A stretch of DNA of 64,000 nucleotides from JANOSH01 sp031415695. Lineage in GTDB: Bacteria > Actinomycetota > Acidimicrobiia > Acidimicrobiales > Ilumatobacteraceae. A program made the translations under genes and the position numbers. The notes under the pieces are model-generated. The model worked only from the letters and a program-made list of their open reading frames with translations, ran no database searches and was not told the origin of the DNA. The first letter of the stretch is position 1. Each line of letters opens with the position of its first letter. Below are positions 16,233-24,381 of the stretch, piece after piece. Where the stretch lies: NCBI GenBank assembly GCA_031415695.1, contig JANOSH010000022.1:62001-126000 (forward strand), in the 5' to 3' direction.

Positions 16233-16798
16233 GAGTCCTCCCAAACCGTCCGAAACGGGAGCGCGGCCTCGAGATCCCGAAGCCGTTCCTTGAAGGCCGG
16301 CTGATGTAGCCCGCGAGCCCACAGCACATACGCGTCGTCGGTGTTCTCGTAGTAACGACGTCGAACACCCTCCTGTAGAAAACCGAAGCGGTGGTACAGC
16401 TCTTGAGCTGCAACGTTGTTGTAGCGCACCTCGAGGGTCAGGCTTACGCATTCCCAGTTTTGGGCGTGGCGAATAAGGCTGATGAGGACGGCCGAGCCAA
16501 TCTTGCTGCGCTGTCGGTCAGGGTCGACCGCAATATTGGTGATGTGGGCTGACCGAGAACCGTCGGCGGCGTCGAGGGTGGCCATCAAGCCGCCATACCC
16601 GGCCACCCTGGTGCCAATGCGTCCGACAATGTAGTGCCGACTGTCGGGCGGACCAGCCAACTCGCTCGTGAACACTGCTGGCGTCCATGGACGTGGGTAC
16701 ACCTGGCGTTCGATGCGCATGACCTGGCGCACGTGACGGCGGCGCATTGCAACGATGGTGACTGTTCCATTGTCGATTAGGGGCAGCGCAACCATCAT
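16229..16798 (-). CDS. rimI: ribosomal-protein-S18-alanine-type N-acetyltransferase
   Basis: A 189-residue GNAT enzyme. RHVRQVMRIERQVYPRPWT opens the domain, ITNIAVDPDRQRSKIGSAVL is the acetyl-CoA loop (Q/R-x-x-x-x-G, with Ser-Lys before Gly), and LTLEVRYNNVAAQELYHRFGF is the typical RimI helix and strand. RimI acetylates the N-terminal Ala of S18. It sits between tsaB and tsaD, the common actinobacterial order, and overlaps tsaB as ATGA and tsaD as ATGA. It is longer than E. coli RimI because of extensions at both ends. Other N-terminal substrates are possible. Confidence 0.9.
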   Translation of the reverse strand: MMVALPLIDNGTVTIVAMRRRHVRQVMRIERQVYPRPWTPAVFTSELAGPPDSRHYIVGRIGTRVAGYGGLMATLDAADGSRSAHITNIAVDPDRQRSKIGSAVLISLIRHAQNWECVSLTLEVRYNNVAAQELYHRFGFLQEGVRRRYYENTDDAYVLWARGLHQPAFKERLRDLEAALPFRTVWEDS

Positions 16799-17505
16799 TG
16801 GTCACCGCGATGTCGACCAGAGCGGGTATCCCAATTGATCTCGGCGTCGGGTTTGCGAAGGTACAGCGGCACAATGCTGCTCGGCGCGATCCATTCTTCG
16901 CGTCGCACGAATGGCTGGGCGAGCTGAGCAACTGCGGTCGCGGTAGGGCATCCAAGCCATGCATCGGCGAGCAGTGGGTCACGCAGGTCTGCGCTGAGTA
17001 CGTCGAAGTATGTATGAGCTCCGTCGCCGACAAGCAGAAGCGGTTCGGTTCGCATCGCCAACTGTCCGGCCAGATCTTCAGGGGAGCTGCAGGCTGGCAC
17101 CCCGATGCGACTGCCGTCGTCGCTGCGGTACGAGGCGTGGAACACCTCGCCGCGTCGGGCATCGAGCACAGCTACCACCAGTCGGGCGGTGTGGCGCACG
17201 GGGTAGGCAACAGCATCGAGACTACAGATGGGAACCATCGGCACATCGAGTGACTGTGCCATTGCCAACGCTGTTGCCAAGCCAACTCGAAGCCCGGTAA
17301 AAAGCCCTGGACCCACATCGACGGCGATGCACCCCACCTCGTCGAATGACCTTCCGGTCTGTTGGAACACAAACTGCAGTGCCGGAGCCAAGGCCTCGGC
17401 GTGACGTCGACCTCTCGAGATTTCGTGCGTGCCAAGCATCCCGTCCTGGTCGGCAAGGGCACAACCGACCTGCATCGTGGCTGTTTCGATGGCGAGGGTC
17501 AGCAT
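16795..17505 (-). CDS. tsaB: tRNA threonylcarbamoyladenosine biosynthesis protein TsaB
   Basis: A 236-residue ASKHA-fold protein, the non-catalytic partner that docks TsaD and TsaE. N-terminal MLTLAIETATMQVGCAL and HAEALAPALQFVFQQ, then IAVDVGPGLFTGLRVGLATALAMAQ, are characteristic. After that come CSLDAVAYPV and DARRGEVFHASY. The DARRGEVY-like strand and the lack of the TsaD HxxxH metal site separate it from TsaD. It overlaps tsaE by 7 bases and rimI by 4, so the whole t6A set here is translationally coupled. Confidence 0.92.
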   Translation of the reverse strand: MLTLAIETATMQVGCALADQDGMLGTHEISRGRRHAEALAPALQFVFQQTGRSFDEVGCIAVDVGPGLFTGLRVGLATALAMAQSLDVPMVPICSLDAVAYPVRHTARLVVAVLDARRGEVFHASYRSDDGSRIGVPACSSPEDLAGQLAMRTEPLLLVGDGAHTYFDVLSADLRDPLLADAWLGCPTATAVAQLAQPFVRREEWIAPSSIVPLYLRKPDAEINWDTRSGRHRGDQ

Positions 17506-17999
17506 TGGAGTTGCTCGGCGATCACAGCAAGTCGTTTAGTCCAGCTGGAACCATTCGCTTCAATGTGGACATCACGATCGTCGGCCTCGTCGCCGAAACT
17601 CAGCTCTACGCCGAGGTAGTCGCTTGGTAACGAGTCGAGCACCGCATCGCCCCACTCGATAACGACGACGGAGCGAGCGTCGAGCAGCTCGGCGATGCCC
17701 AGATCTTCGAACTCAGCTAGCCGCTCCAGGCGGTACACATCAAGGTGGTGCAGCTGCAACGCCCGCGGCGTGGTGTACGACCGAACGAGTGTGAACGTTG
17801 GGCTCGTGACTGGCTCATCGACACCTAGTGCGACAGCAAATCCCTGTGTAAAGGCTGTCTTGCCAGCACCCATTTCGCCTGCAAGCACAATGAGTTCTCC
17901 GCCGCGAATGGTCGCGGCGATAGCTCGCGCAATCGCGCGGGTCTCGGCGACCGAGCGGGAGGTGAGGGTGATGTCTGCACTCGGCATCAGGCCGAGCAT
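17499..17999 (-). CDS. tsaE: tRNA threonylcarbamoyladenosine biosynthesis ATPase TsaE
   Basis: A P-loop ATPase of about 166 residues needed for turnover of the t6A complex. Walker A is VLAGEMGAGKTAFTQGF, followed by SPTFTLVRSY, LHHLDVYRLE, and VVVIEWGDAVLDSLPSDYLGVEL near the end. Two starts are equally good: ATG 17999 (MLGLMPSAD) or ATG 17987 (MPSADITL). An even longer frame reaches into alr and is unlikely. The gene lies 14 bases after alr in the same direction. Confidence 0.93.
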   Translation of the reverse strand: MLGLMPSADITLTSRSVAETRAIARAIAATIRGGELIVLAGEMGAGKTAFTQGFAVALGVDEPVTSPTFTLVRSYTTPRALQLHHLDVYRLERLAEFEDLGIAELLDARSVVVIEWGDAVLDSLPSDYLGVELSFGDEADDRDVHIEANGSSWTKRLAVIAEQLQC

Positions 18000-18013
18000 A
18001 TCGACTGCGCTGC

Positions 18014-19108
18014 TTAGCGTTTCGTGTCGCGGTAGACGCGGGGCACTCGCGGGGTGATGCCGCACACTACTTCGTAGTTGATAGTTCCTAGCCAGGTGGC
18101 CCAATCGTCGACGGTGATGCAGCCATCACCTTGGTGTCCAATCAACACAATCTCGTCGCCGACATCGACGCAAAGGTCTCCGGCGTCGATCATGATTTGG
18201 TCCATCGTGACCGAACCCACGATGGGACAACGTTGGCCCTGCACCAGCACCTGACCGCCTGCCGGCCCTAGCCGCCTTGGCACACCGTCGGCGTATCCGA
18301 TCGGAACGGTTATGACCGTTGTTGGTTGGGCGAACTCGTGGTGAAGCCCGTACGAAAGACGGTCTCCTGTGGTCAGACGCTTTACGAAGCCCGCACGGGC
18401 GCGAAGGCTGAGAGCCGGTCGCAGTTCCCTGCACGAAGCATCGAGCTCGGGACTAGGAGACAGACCAAAGAGCGCGATCCCGCAACGCACAAACGCCAGA
18501 TGCGAGGAGACAAGGGAAAGAGCAGCTGCCGAGTTGCCCGCGTGAAGTGCCAGATCGAGCCCTTTGGTGGCATCGGAGAACTCGGCGAGCTGCTGAGCGT
18601 TGTAGGGATTGTCGAGCTCGTCAGACACTGCGAGGTGGGTGAAAACTCCAACGACTTTAAGGCCAGCTTGACGGGCAACCGCGAGCAGCCTGGCGAGGCT
18701 GCCCGAGGGTGCACCGACGCGATGCATACCGGTGTCGATCTTGATGTGGATTGGGTACATAGGGCCGGCTAGTCGACCGAACTCGATGATCGACTCGGAG
18801 GTATACAGCGTGGGCGTAAGCGTGCAGGCCACCATGTCGGCGAACTGCTCGTGGGGTTGTTCGGACAGAACGAGTATGGGCAGGGCGATGCCGGCATGGC
18901 GTAGCTCAATACCTTCTTGGGCGAGCGCAACGCACAAACCGCCAACCCCTTCTTCGCTAGCAACCCGAGCTACCTCTATGGCTCCATGACCGTAGGCATT
19001 TGCCTTAACGACTGCCCAAACCCCCGATGGGGCGACGGCACCCCGGAGCACTTGAATATTGTGCCGAACCGCGCTCAGGTCAATCTCGGCCCATGCCCAT
19101 CGGTTCAC
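18014..19108 (-). CDS. alr: alanine racemase
   Basis: A 364-residue PLP enzyme making D-alanine for peptidoglycan. The N-terminal barrel has WAEIDLSAVRHNI and the PLP lysine in VWAVVKANAYGHG. HIKIDTGMHRVG, VVGVFTHLAVSDE, LHAGNSAA and FVRCGIALFGLSP follow in order. The C-terminal beta domain carries DRLSYGLHHEF (catalytic Tyr) and IVGSVTMDQIMID. The GTG at 19108 overlaps the nnr stop as GTGA and gives the expected N-terminus; the ATG at 19201 would add 31 residues without similarity. Confidence 0.96.
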   Translation of the reverse strand: MNRWAWAEIDLSAVRHNIQVLRGAVAPSGVWAVVKANAYGHGAIEVARVASEEGVGGLCVALAQEGIELRHAGIALPILVLSEQPHEQFADMVACTLTPTLYTSESIIEFGRLAGPMYPIHIKIDTGMHRVGAPSGSLARLLAVARQAGLKVVGVFTHLAVSDELDNPYNAQQLAEFSDATKGLDLALHAGNSAAALSLVSSHLAFVRCGIALFGLSPSPELDASCRELRPALSLRARAGFVKRLTTGDRLSYGLHHEFAQPTTVITVPIGYADGVPRRLGPAGGQVLVQGQRCPIVGSVTMDQIMIDAGDLCVDVGDEIVLIGHQGDGCITVDDWATWLGTINYEVVCGITPRVPRVYRDTKR

Positions 19109-20469
19109 AACGCGTCGAAGACCCTCGGTACAAGGTCGGGAAGATCGCCGGCCACCAATCCGCGTTGGAAACCGAGATGTGCCGCTTGGCCATGAAGCCA
19201 CGCTCCCATGGCCGCAGCCTCGAAGGCCGGCACCTGCTGTGCGAGTAGTGCGCCAATGATGCCCGCTAGCACGTCGCCGGTTCCTGCCGTTGCCAACCGC
19301 TCGTCACCGGCCGACACCAAAAGCGCATCGCCATTCGGGTCGGCCACGATGGTGGTTGAGCCCTTCAGCAGCACAATGCATCGCAGATCAGCAGCCAGTC
19401 GGCGGGCTTCCACCAGGCGGTTGGTACCAACTCGGTCACCTCGAAGGAGCATGAATTCGCCATCGTGAGGGGTGATGACGGTAGGTGCCGAGCGGGCATG
19501 CATTATGGGTGTTGCTCCCCGGTCGCTCCATGCCAACGCGAACAGCCCGTCAGCGTCGACAACCAGCGGGATTGGGGCTTTCGCAACGAATTCTCGGACG
19601 GCGCGAGCGTTGGCGTCGGAGCGCCCTAACCCTGGGCCGACGACCACGCTATGAAATCGCTCGACATCGGCAATGGCATCGGCGGCCCAGTTGGCACCGG
19701 GAAGGTGGGTCCGAACGCATTCGGTCGGAGCAAGCGGGTCGGCGCCGACGCCCGGCGAGGAGAGGCGCACCATGCCCGAACCGGCCCGCTGAGCGGCGCG
19801 GGCGGCAAGGTGTGCGGCACCCAGCATGCCAGGCGAGCCAGCGATGATCCAGGTGGCCGCACGCCATTTGTGCGTGTCGAACCTGCGGGCCGGCAACCAG
19901 TTGGCAACGTCAACGGCCTGAACCAGATGGATTCGTGCTCGGCTCACGTCGAGTCCGATGTCGGCGACTTCGACTCGACCAGCTAGGTCGCGCCCGGCGC
20001 CGAGCAGTAGGCCGGGCTTGAGAGCAGCAAACGTGACGGTTCGATCAGCCCGCAGCACGCCCGACCCGGCTTGCCCCGTGAGCGCATCGACCCCGCTGGG
20101 AAGGTCGACCGCCAGTACCGGCGACGATACGTGTGGCGCGGTCCAGTGGCCTCTAAAGCCCGTTCCGAAGGCGGCGTCGATAACGAGATCGCATGGCGGA
20201 ACAACCGGTGGACGGAAAGCGGCGTCGATCACTTTGACGTGTACGCCCTTGCTGACCAATCGTCGCGCAGCTACTCGGCCGTCGCTACCGTTTTTGCCTT
20301 TTCCGGCGAGAACGATGACGCTACGACCATAGGTGCCGCCCATCATCCGTTCGGCGGTGCGAGCGACCGCGGCTCCAGCTCGTTCGACGAGGTCGTCGAC
20401 CGATACGCCCGCTCGCACAGCGTCACTGTCGACGTGGCTCATTTCTTCGGGGGTGAGCACCGGGATCAC
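19105..20469 (-). CDS. nnr: bifunctional NAD(P)H-hydrate repair enzyme (epimerase + ADP-dependent dehydratase)
   Basis: About 454 residues. The N-terminal YjeF_N epimerase domain has VLAGKGKNGSDGRVAARRL (usually GxGNNGGDG, so one Asn is Lys here), VIDAAFGTGF and AVDLPSGVDALTG. The C-terminal ribokinase-like dehydratase has GMLGAAHLAARAAQRAGSGMV, VVGPGLG, VVDADGLFAL, ITPHDGEF, LLKGSTTIVADP and GTGDVLAGIIGALL. It repairs hydrated NADH and NADPH. The start at 20469 (GTG, VIPVLTPEEM) is preferred; ATG 20514 would add 15 residues and overlap acpS. Its place between acpS and alr matches mycobacterial gene order. Confidence 0.93.
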   Translation of the reverse strand: MIPVLTPEEMSHVDSDAVRAGVSVDDLVERAGAAVARTAERMMGGTYGRSVIVLAGKGKNGSDGRVAARRLVSKGVHVKVIDAAFRPPVVPPCDLVIDAAFGTGFRGHWTAPHVSSPVLAVDLPSGVDALTGQAGSGVLRADRTVTFAALKPGLLLGAGRDLAGRVEVADIGLDVSRARIHLVQAVDVANWLPARRFDTHKWRAATWIIAGSPGMLGAAHLAARAAQRAGSGMVRLSSPGVGADPLAPTECVRTHLPGANWAADAIADVERFHSVVVGPGLGRSDANARAVREFVAKAPIPLVVDADGLFALAWSDRGATPIMHARSAPTVITPHDGEFMLLRGDRVGTNRLVEARRLAADLRCIVLLKGSTTIVADPNGDALLVSAGDERLATAGTGDVLAGIIGALLAQQVPAFEAAAMGAWLHGQAAHLGFQRGLVAGDLPDLVPRVFDAL

Positions 20470-20491
20470 GCCGTCAAGGCTAGCGGCGGCA

Positions 20492-20890
20492 TCACGAACC
20501 CGGCATTGCACCACCCGCCAAGACGATTGCTTGGGCCTGGGTGGCTGTATGTGTCATCGATACGAGCATCTGCGTTACCCCTCGTTCGCCAGCAACCCGG
20601 CGAGCCCCTCGGTGGAGCACAAGTGACGGCGCACCGCTGTCGGCGAGGATCACTTCAACGTCACTGAGCGCAAAGGCCCCGAGCCCGACGCCGAGAGCTT
20701 TCATGGTCGCCTCTTTGGCCGCGAATCGTGCGCCGAGACGCTCAGTTGGATCAGTTGCTTCGTTGGCGTAGGAGAGCTCGCTCGCAGTGAAGACCCGAGT
20801 TCGTATCGAGGGCGTTCGGGCAAGCACCGTGCGGAAGCGATCGAGATCCACCGCGTCGATTCCGACTCCGACGACGTTCAAGAACGCCAA
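20492..20890 (-). CDS. acpS: holo-[acyl-carrier-protein] synthase
   Basis: A 132-residue phosphopantetheinyl transferase. GVGIDAVDLDRF contains the magnesium-binding Asp, and LGARFAAKEATMKALGVG contains the Glu/Lys pair. The C-terminal strand VTQMLVSMTHTATQAQAIVLA is typical. It transfers the 4-prime-phosphopantetheine arm from CoA to acyl carrier protein. The ATG at 20890 overlaps the stop of the GlmS-like gene by 13 bases; a TTG at 20881, overlapping as TTGA, is an alternative start. Confidence 0.93.
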   Translation of the reverse strand: MAFLNVVGVGIDAVDLDRFRTVLARTPSIRTRVFTASELSYANEATDPTERLGARFAAKEATMKALGVGLGAFALSDVEVILADSGAPSLVLHRGARRVAGERGVTQMLVSMTHTATQAQAIVLAGGAMPGS

Positions 20891-23800
20891 CGATCCGCGA
20901 GATCGGCGATCGGGATGGTGAGTAGATCAATGACCGGGATGGTGGCGAGCAGGTCTTCACGAAAGCTCGGCTCGGTTTCAGCCACCGTATCGACAATGCG
21001 GGCGTATCGGTCGTCGAAGCCTTGCAGCACACCACGTGCTATCGCGGCTGGAAGCGTGTCGTGCAGTCGGACCTGGAGCAGAGTGAGGCCAGTTGCCTGG
21101 CCCCCTTTTACCTCGGGCACGAGGACAATGGTTCGGCGATCGTTTCTGCCTTGGGCCACACCAACTCGTTGGTCGACGGCGATGCGACGTTTCGTGCCGC
21201 GTAGTTCGGGATTGGTATCGACCCGCGACGCGAGCTCGCGACTGATGCCTCCGCGGTCGACAATGCTGATAATCGCTTTGTCGGTAGTGGCGTCACCTTC
21301 GATGCGGTAGCGGGTGTAACCAAGTACCGATTCGACGGCTACGTCGAGTGCGGCGATCATCTTGAGATTCGAGTAGCTCAGGCGGTCACGTGGCGCTCCG
21401 GCGTCGAGCACTTCGCGTACGAGTCGGCTGGCGAGAACACCTTCGTCGGATCGACTGATTCCGACCGTAACGGTCTTTGCCTGGTGCTTGATTGCATCGA
21501 TTGGACGCGTGAGTTCGTCGATGGCTTTGGTGATGCTCGACATAAGGTCATCTATAAGAATCTGGGCGCTGCCTACATTGCCCTGACTGGCCTGATACGC
21601 GTCGAGTGGCTCGACCGATATGGCGTCACGCAATAGGCCCGAGAGTCGAACGGCGGTGGATGCCTCGAGATGCCCGTTGAACGCGCCGGATCGAAGCGTG
21701 TCGTGGAAGCGTTGGCTAACAGGCACCAGGTTGTGGCGCAAGGCGTCGAGCACCCTGTCGTCACCGCCTGTTTCGAGCGCTGCCAGTTCGATTGCTTCGC
21801 GTCCTTCGCGCAGGGTGCGAGCCTGCGCATCGATGGTGAGGGCGGCCTCGTAGCCGAAAAGGTGACCAACCATGGCTGACATCACGAAGTCGAGTTGCGG
21901 GTGTACCGCCGGCACATGAATTACATGGAACGCTGCGTTGAATCGTTCTTCGCCTTCGGAAGCCACCACGATGGGAGCTGCCTTGTGGGCCCGGTAGATG
22001 GCAACTTCTTTGGCAACATCGTCGGCAGTGCCACCGTAGAGCCCGGCGGCACAAACAAGAATCATGGGCTCCGACGAGAGGTCGATGTGCTTCTTGTCTT
22101 CGGTGACGTCACATGCAATCGACTTGTAGCACAGCTCTGACAGCTTGATTCGTACTTCTTCGGCTGCCACCTTGTTGGGACCGTTGCCGACAACTGCCCA
22201 ATACCGCCGGGAGGGGCTGAGGTCTTGGGCGGCACGGCTGATCTGGGGACGCAGTGTCAGCACCTTGGTGAGGGCGTCGGGGATCTCTCTCAACGCCGAC
22301 ATGATCTCGTGGCGGTCGCGAGAATCACCAAGGTTCATCGCCTCCGCGATACCGCAGGCGAGTAGCGCCCCGGCCGCGACCTGAGCGTAAAACGCTTTGG
22401 TTGACGCCACCGACATCTCGACGTCGCGACCATCTGAGGTGTACATGACGCCGTCGGCCTTGTCGGTCAGGTCACTGTTACGTCGATTTACAATGGCAAG
22501 CACTGTCGCCCCGCGGCCCCGGGCAAGATCGACCGCACGGTTGGTGTCGGTGGTGGTTCCACTTTGGCTCACGGCCACAATGAGCGTGTCGGTGAGTTCG
22601 GGCGCCATGTCGAAGCCACAAAACTCGGTAGCCGTCACTGCCCGAACGAATACTCCCGTGCCCTGAAGCATCCGGCCCAACAAACCGGCGAGGCTTTGAC
22701 CGGCTACGGCTGCTGTCCCTTGCCCGATGACGTTGACCGTCTTGAACTCACCAGCGGCCAACCGGTCGATGACCGACTGCGGCAAGGTACTTGGACCAAG
22801 CGCGGCGACGAGCCGACCGTCGACCTCGCGAATGTGCCCACGCAGGGTCTTGCGGAAGCTGATAGGTGCCTCGGTTATTTCCTTGAGCAAAAAGTGCGGT
22901 GCCGAGCCCCGGTCGATGTCGCGCGTTGTCACCTCGGCAGTGACCACGTGAGCGGTTGTCACTGGAATAGGAGTACCGTCGTAACCGATTCGACGTATCC
23001 CTTCGAGGGTGCCGGCGAGGGCAGCGTCGAGCAGCACAACCTGCCCGCGGCTGGATGGCTGATCGGGGTCTACAAGACTCTCGCCGTCCATTCGTACGAA
23101 CTGGCGGGTCTCTTCCACAATCCCGTACGGCTCGCTGGCCACGATGTACGCATCCTCGGCAAGCCCGATATAGAGAGCTTGCCCACTCCCCCGCAGGGCA
23201 AGAAGCAACGACTCGGGTTCGTCAGCCGAAGCAGCGCCGATGGCTACCGAGCCGTCGAACGACGACACGGTACGGCGAAAACCTTCGAGCAGGTCGCCGG
23301 TCAGCGCAACTTGTCGCGAGGTCATTGCCGGAATGACCTTGGCATCGGTTGTGATCAGCGGAGCAATCTTGAGCCCATGGGTGGCCTTGAGATCGGCGTG
23401 ATTGTCGACATCGCCGTTGAGCGCACCGACCATGTACGGGCCCTGTTCGAAGCCACTCATTTCCAGTTCCTCGTGATTGAGAGGATGCGCATTGGGTTCC
23501 GAAACAATGCCGACCGATGCCCACCGGGTGTGGGCGAGGACGGCGACGGTGGCCTCGCTGTTGGCCAGGGCCATGTGAAGCAACGTGTCGGCTCGCATTG
23601 CGCCGCGCAGCGCCCGGGTATTGTCGCCAAGTTCGCCGATCTCGGCGGCTGCTTTGTAGACAAAGCTCAAACAGTCGCCAGCTACTCGAACCGCATTGTT
23701 CGTGAACAGCGTGTTGTCGCAGCGACCGGCAAGCAACGCTTGGACGGTTGCGCTTGCTGCATCAAGGCCGTGTTTGTGAACGAACAGGTGGATGCCAGCC

Positions 23801-24300
23801 GAGTCACGACCACGGACTTCGAGTCGATCGAGGGACGACAGGGTCATTTGCACGAGCGCGAATGCATCGACGGCCGCCTCGCCCGCGTCACGCCCGGCAA
23901 GATCAGCAACGGCCGCACCGGCACGTAGTCGGTCATTACGGACCGACCAGATTGCGTCCTTGAGCCGGACGAGTCCTGCATTGACCTGTTCAACGTCGAT
24001 GTCAACGTTGTCGGCCTCGCGTTCGAGCGACAACTCAAGTTGCGAGACCCAGACGCCAAGCTGGTCGAGGCGAGCCCGCACAGCCGTTGCGAGCTCAGCG
24101 TTGGCGATCAGGGCATGAATGCCAGGTCGTCCGTACAGGAGACGGTTGGCCGTCTCCACATGATCGGCTGCTTGTTGAACGGCAGCAACGTCGATGGATC
24201 CGGCCAACGCCGCGGCGAGGTCGAGGCTTTCGACGATCTCGGCCACGGTCGGAACCGTGCGTTGTGATTTTGCACCTAGTAAAGCGACGATTCCGCACAT
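20878..24300 (-). CDS. giant glucosamine-6-phosphate synthase-like protein (glutamine amidotransferase + two SIS domains)
   Basis: A 1140-residue protein where normal GlmS has about 610. It keeps the N-terminal Cys2 nucleophile (MCGIVALLG), then has about 135 extra residues, largely helical, before LEVRGRDSAGIHLF (residues 161-173), which in GlmS lies near residue 25. Amidotransferase motifs continue: HTRWASVGIVSEPNAHPLN and GALNGDVDNHADLK. SIS domains follow with VIVAVSQSGTTTDTN-type (seen as VAVSQSGTTTDT) and SVASTKAFYAQV, and a second SIS with GNGPNKVAAEEVRIKLSEL. About 300 C-terminal residues beyond the usual end have no family I know. With glmM nearby it likely makes glucosamine 6-phosphate for cell wall, unless another glmS exists. 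Confidence 0.85.
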   Translation of the reverse strand: MCGIVALLGAKSQRTVPTVAEIVESLDLAAALAGSIDVAAVQQAADHVETANRLLYGRPGIHALIANAELATAVRARLDQLGVWVSQLELSLEREADNVDIDVEQVNAGLVRLKDAIWSVRNDRLRAGAAVADLAGRDAGEAAVDAFALVQMTLSSLDRLEVRGRDSAGIHLFVHKHGLDAASATVQALLAGRCDNTLFTNNAVRVAGDCLSFVYKAAAEIGELGDNTRALRGAMRADTLLHMALANSEATVAVLAHTRWASVGIVSEPNAHPLNHEELEMSGFEQGPYMVGALNGDVDNHADLKATHGLKIAPLITTDAKVIPAMTSRQVALTGDLLEGFRRTVSSFDGSVAIGAASADEPESLLLALRGSGQALYIGLAEDAYIVASEPYGIVEETRQFVRMDGESLVDPDQPSSRGQVVLLDAALAGTLEGIRRIGYDGTPIPVTTAHVVTAEVTTRDIDRGSAPHFLLKEITEAPISFRKTLRGHIREVDGRLVAALGPSTLPQSVIDRLAAGEFKTVNVIGQGTAAVAGQSLAGLLGRMLQGTGVFVRAVTATEFCGFDMAPELTDTLIVAVSQSGTTTDTNRAVDLARGRGATVLAIVNRRNSDLTDKADGVMYTSDGRDVEMSVASTKAFYAQVAAGALLACGIAEAMNLGDSRDRHEIMSALREIPDALTKVLTLRPQISRAAQDLSPSRRYWAVVGNGPNKVAAEEVRIKLSELCYKSIACDVTEDKKHIDLSSEPMILVCAAGLYGGTADDVAKEVAIYRAHKAAPIVVASEGEERFNAAFHVIHVPAVHPQLDFVMSAMVGHLFGYEAALTIDAQARTLREGREAIELAALETGGDDRVLDALRHNLVPVSQRFHDTLRSGAFNGHLEASTAVRLSGLLRDAISVEPLDAYQASQGNVGSAQILIDDLMSSITKAIDELTRPIDAIKHQAKTVTVGISRSDEGVLASRLVREVLDAGAPRDRLSYSNLKMIAALDVAVESVLGYTRYRIEGDATTDKAIISIVDRGGISRELASRVDTNPELRGTKRRIAVDQRVGVAQGRNDRRTIVLVPEVKGGQATGLTLLQVRLHDTLPAAIARGVLQGFDDRYARIVDTVAETEPSFREDLLATIPVIDLLTIPIADLADRWRS

Positions 24301-24331
24301 AGGCGAGTCAGTCTAGGGAGGAGCCTGCAAA

Positions 24332-24371
24332 GTCGGTAGGGCAGCCCGACCTATCGGGCCGCCCTACCGAC
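24332..24371 (-). terminator. strong hairpin terminator after the repeat-protein gene
   Basis: GTCGGTAGGGC and GCCCTACCGAC pair, continued by GCCCGA and TCGGGC after one mismatch, around a short CCTA loop: a stem of 17 pairs. It lies 10 bases beyond the stop at 24382 and before the GlmS-like gene at 24300, so it probably separates two transcripts. There is no clear U-run, as is common in actinobacteria. Confidence 0.75.
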
Positions 24372-24381
24372 GGTTATTGCA

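Noticed and set aside
22564..23928. 454-codon plus-strand frame opposite the GlmS-like gene
   Set aside because: Its translation has no recognisable domain and many Cys, Arg and His; the opposite strand encodes clear GlmS motifs. It is an antisense shadow.
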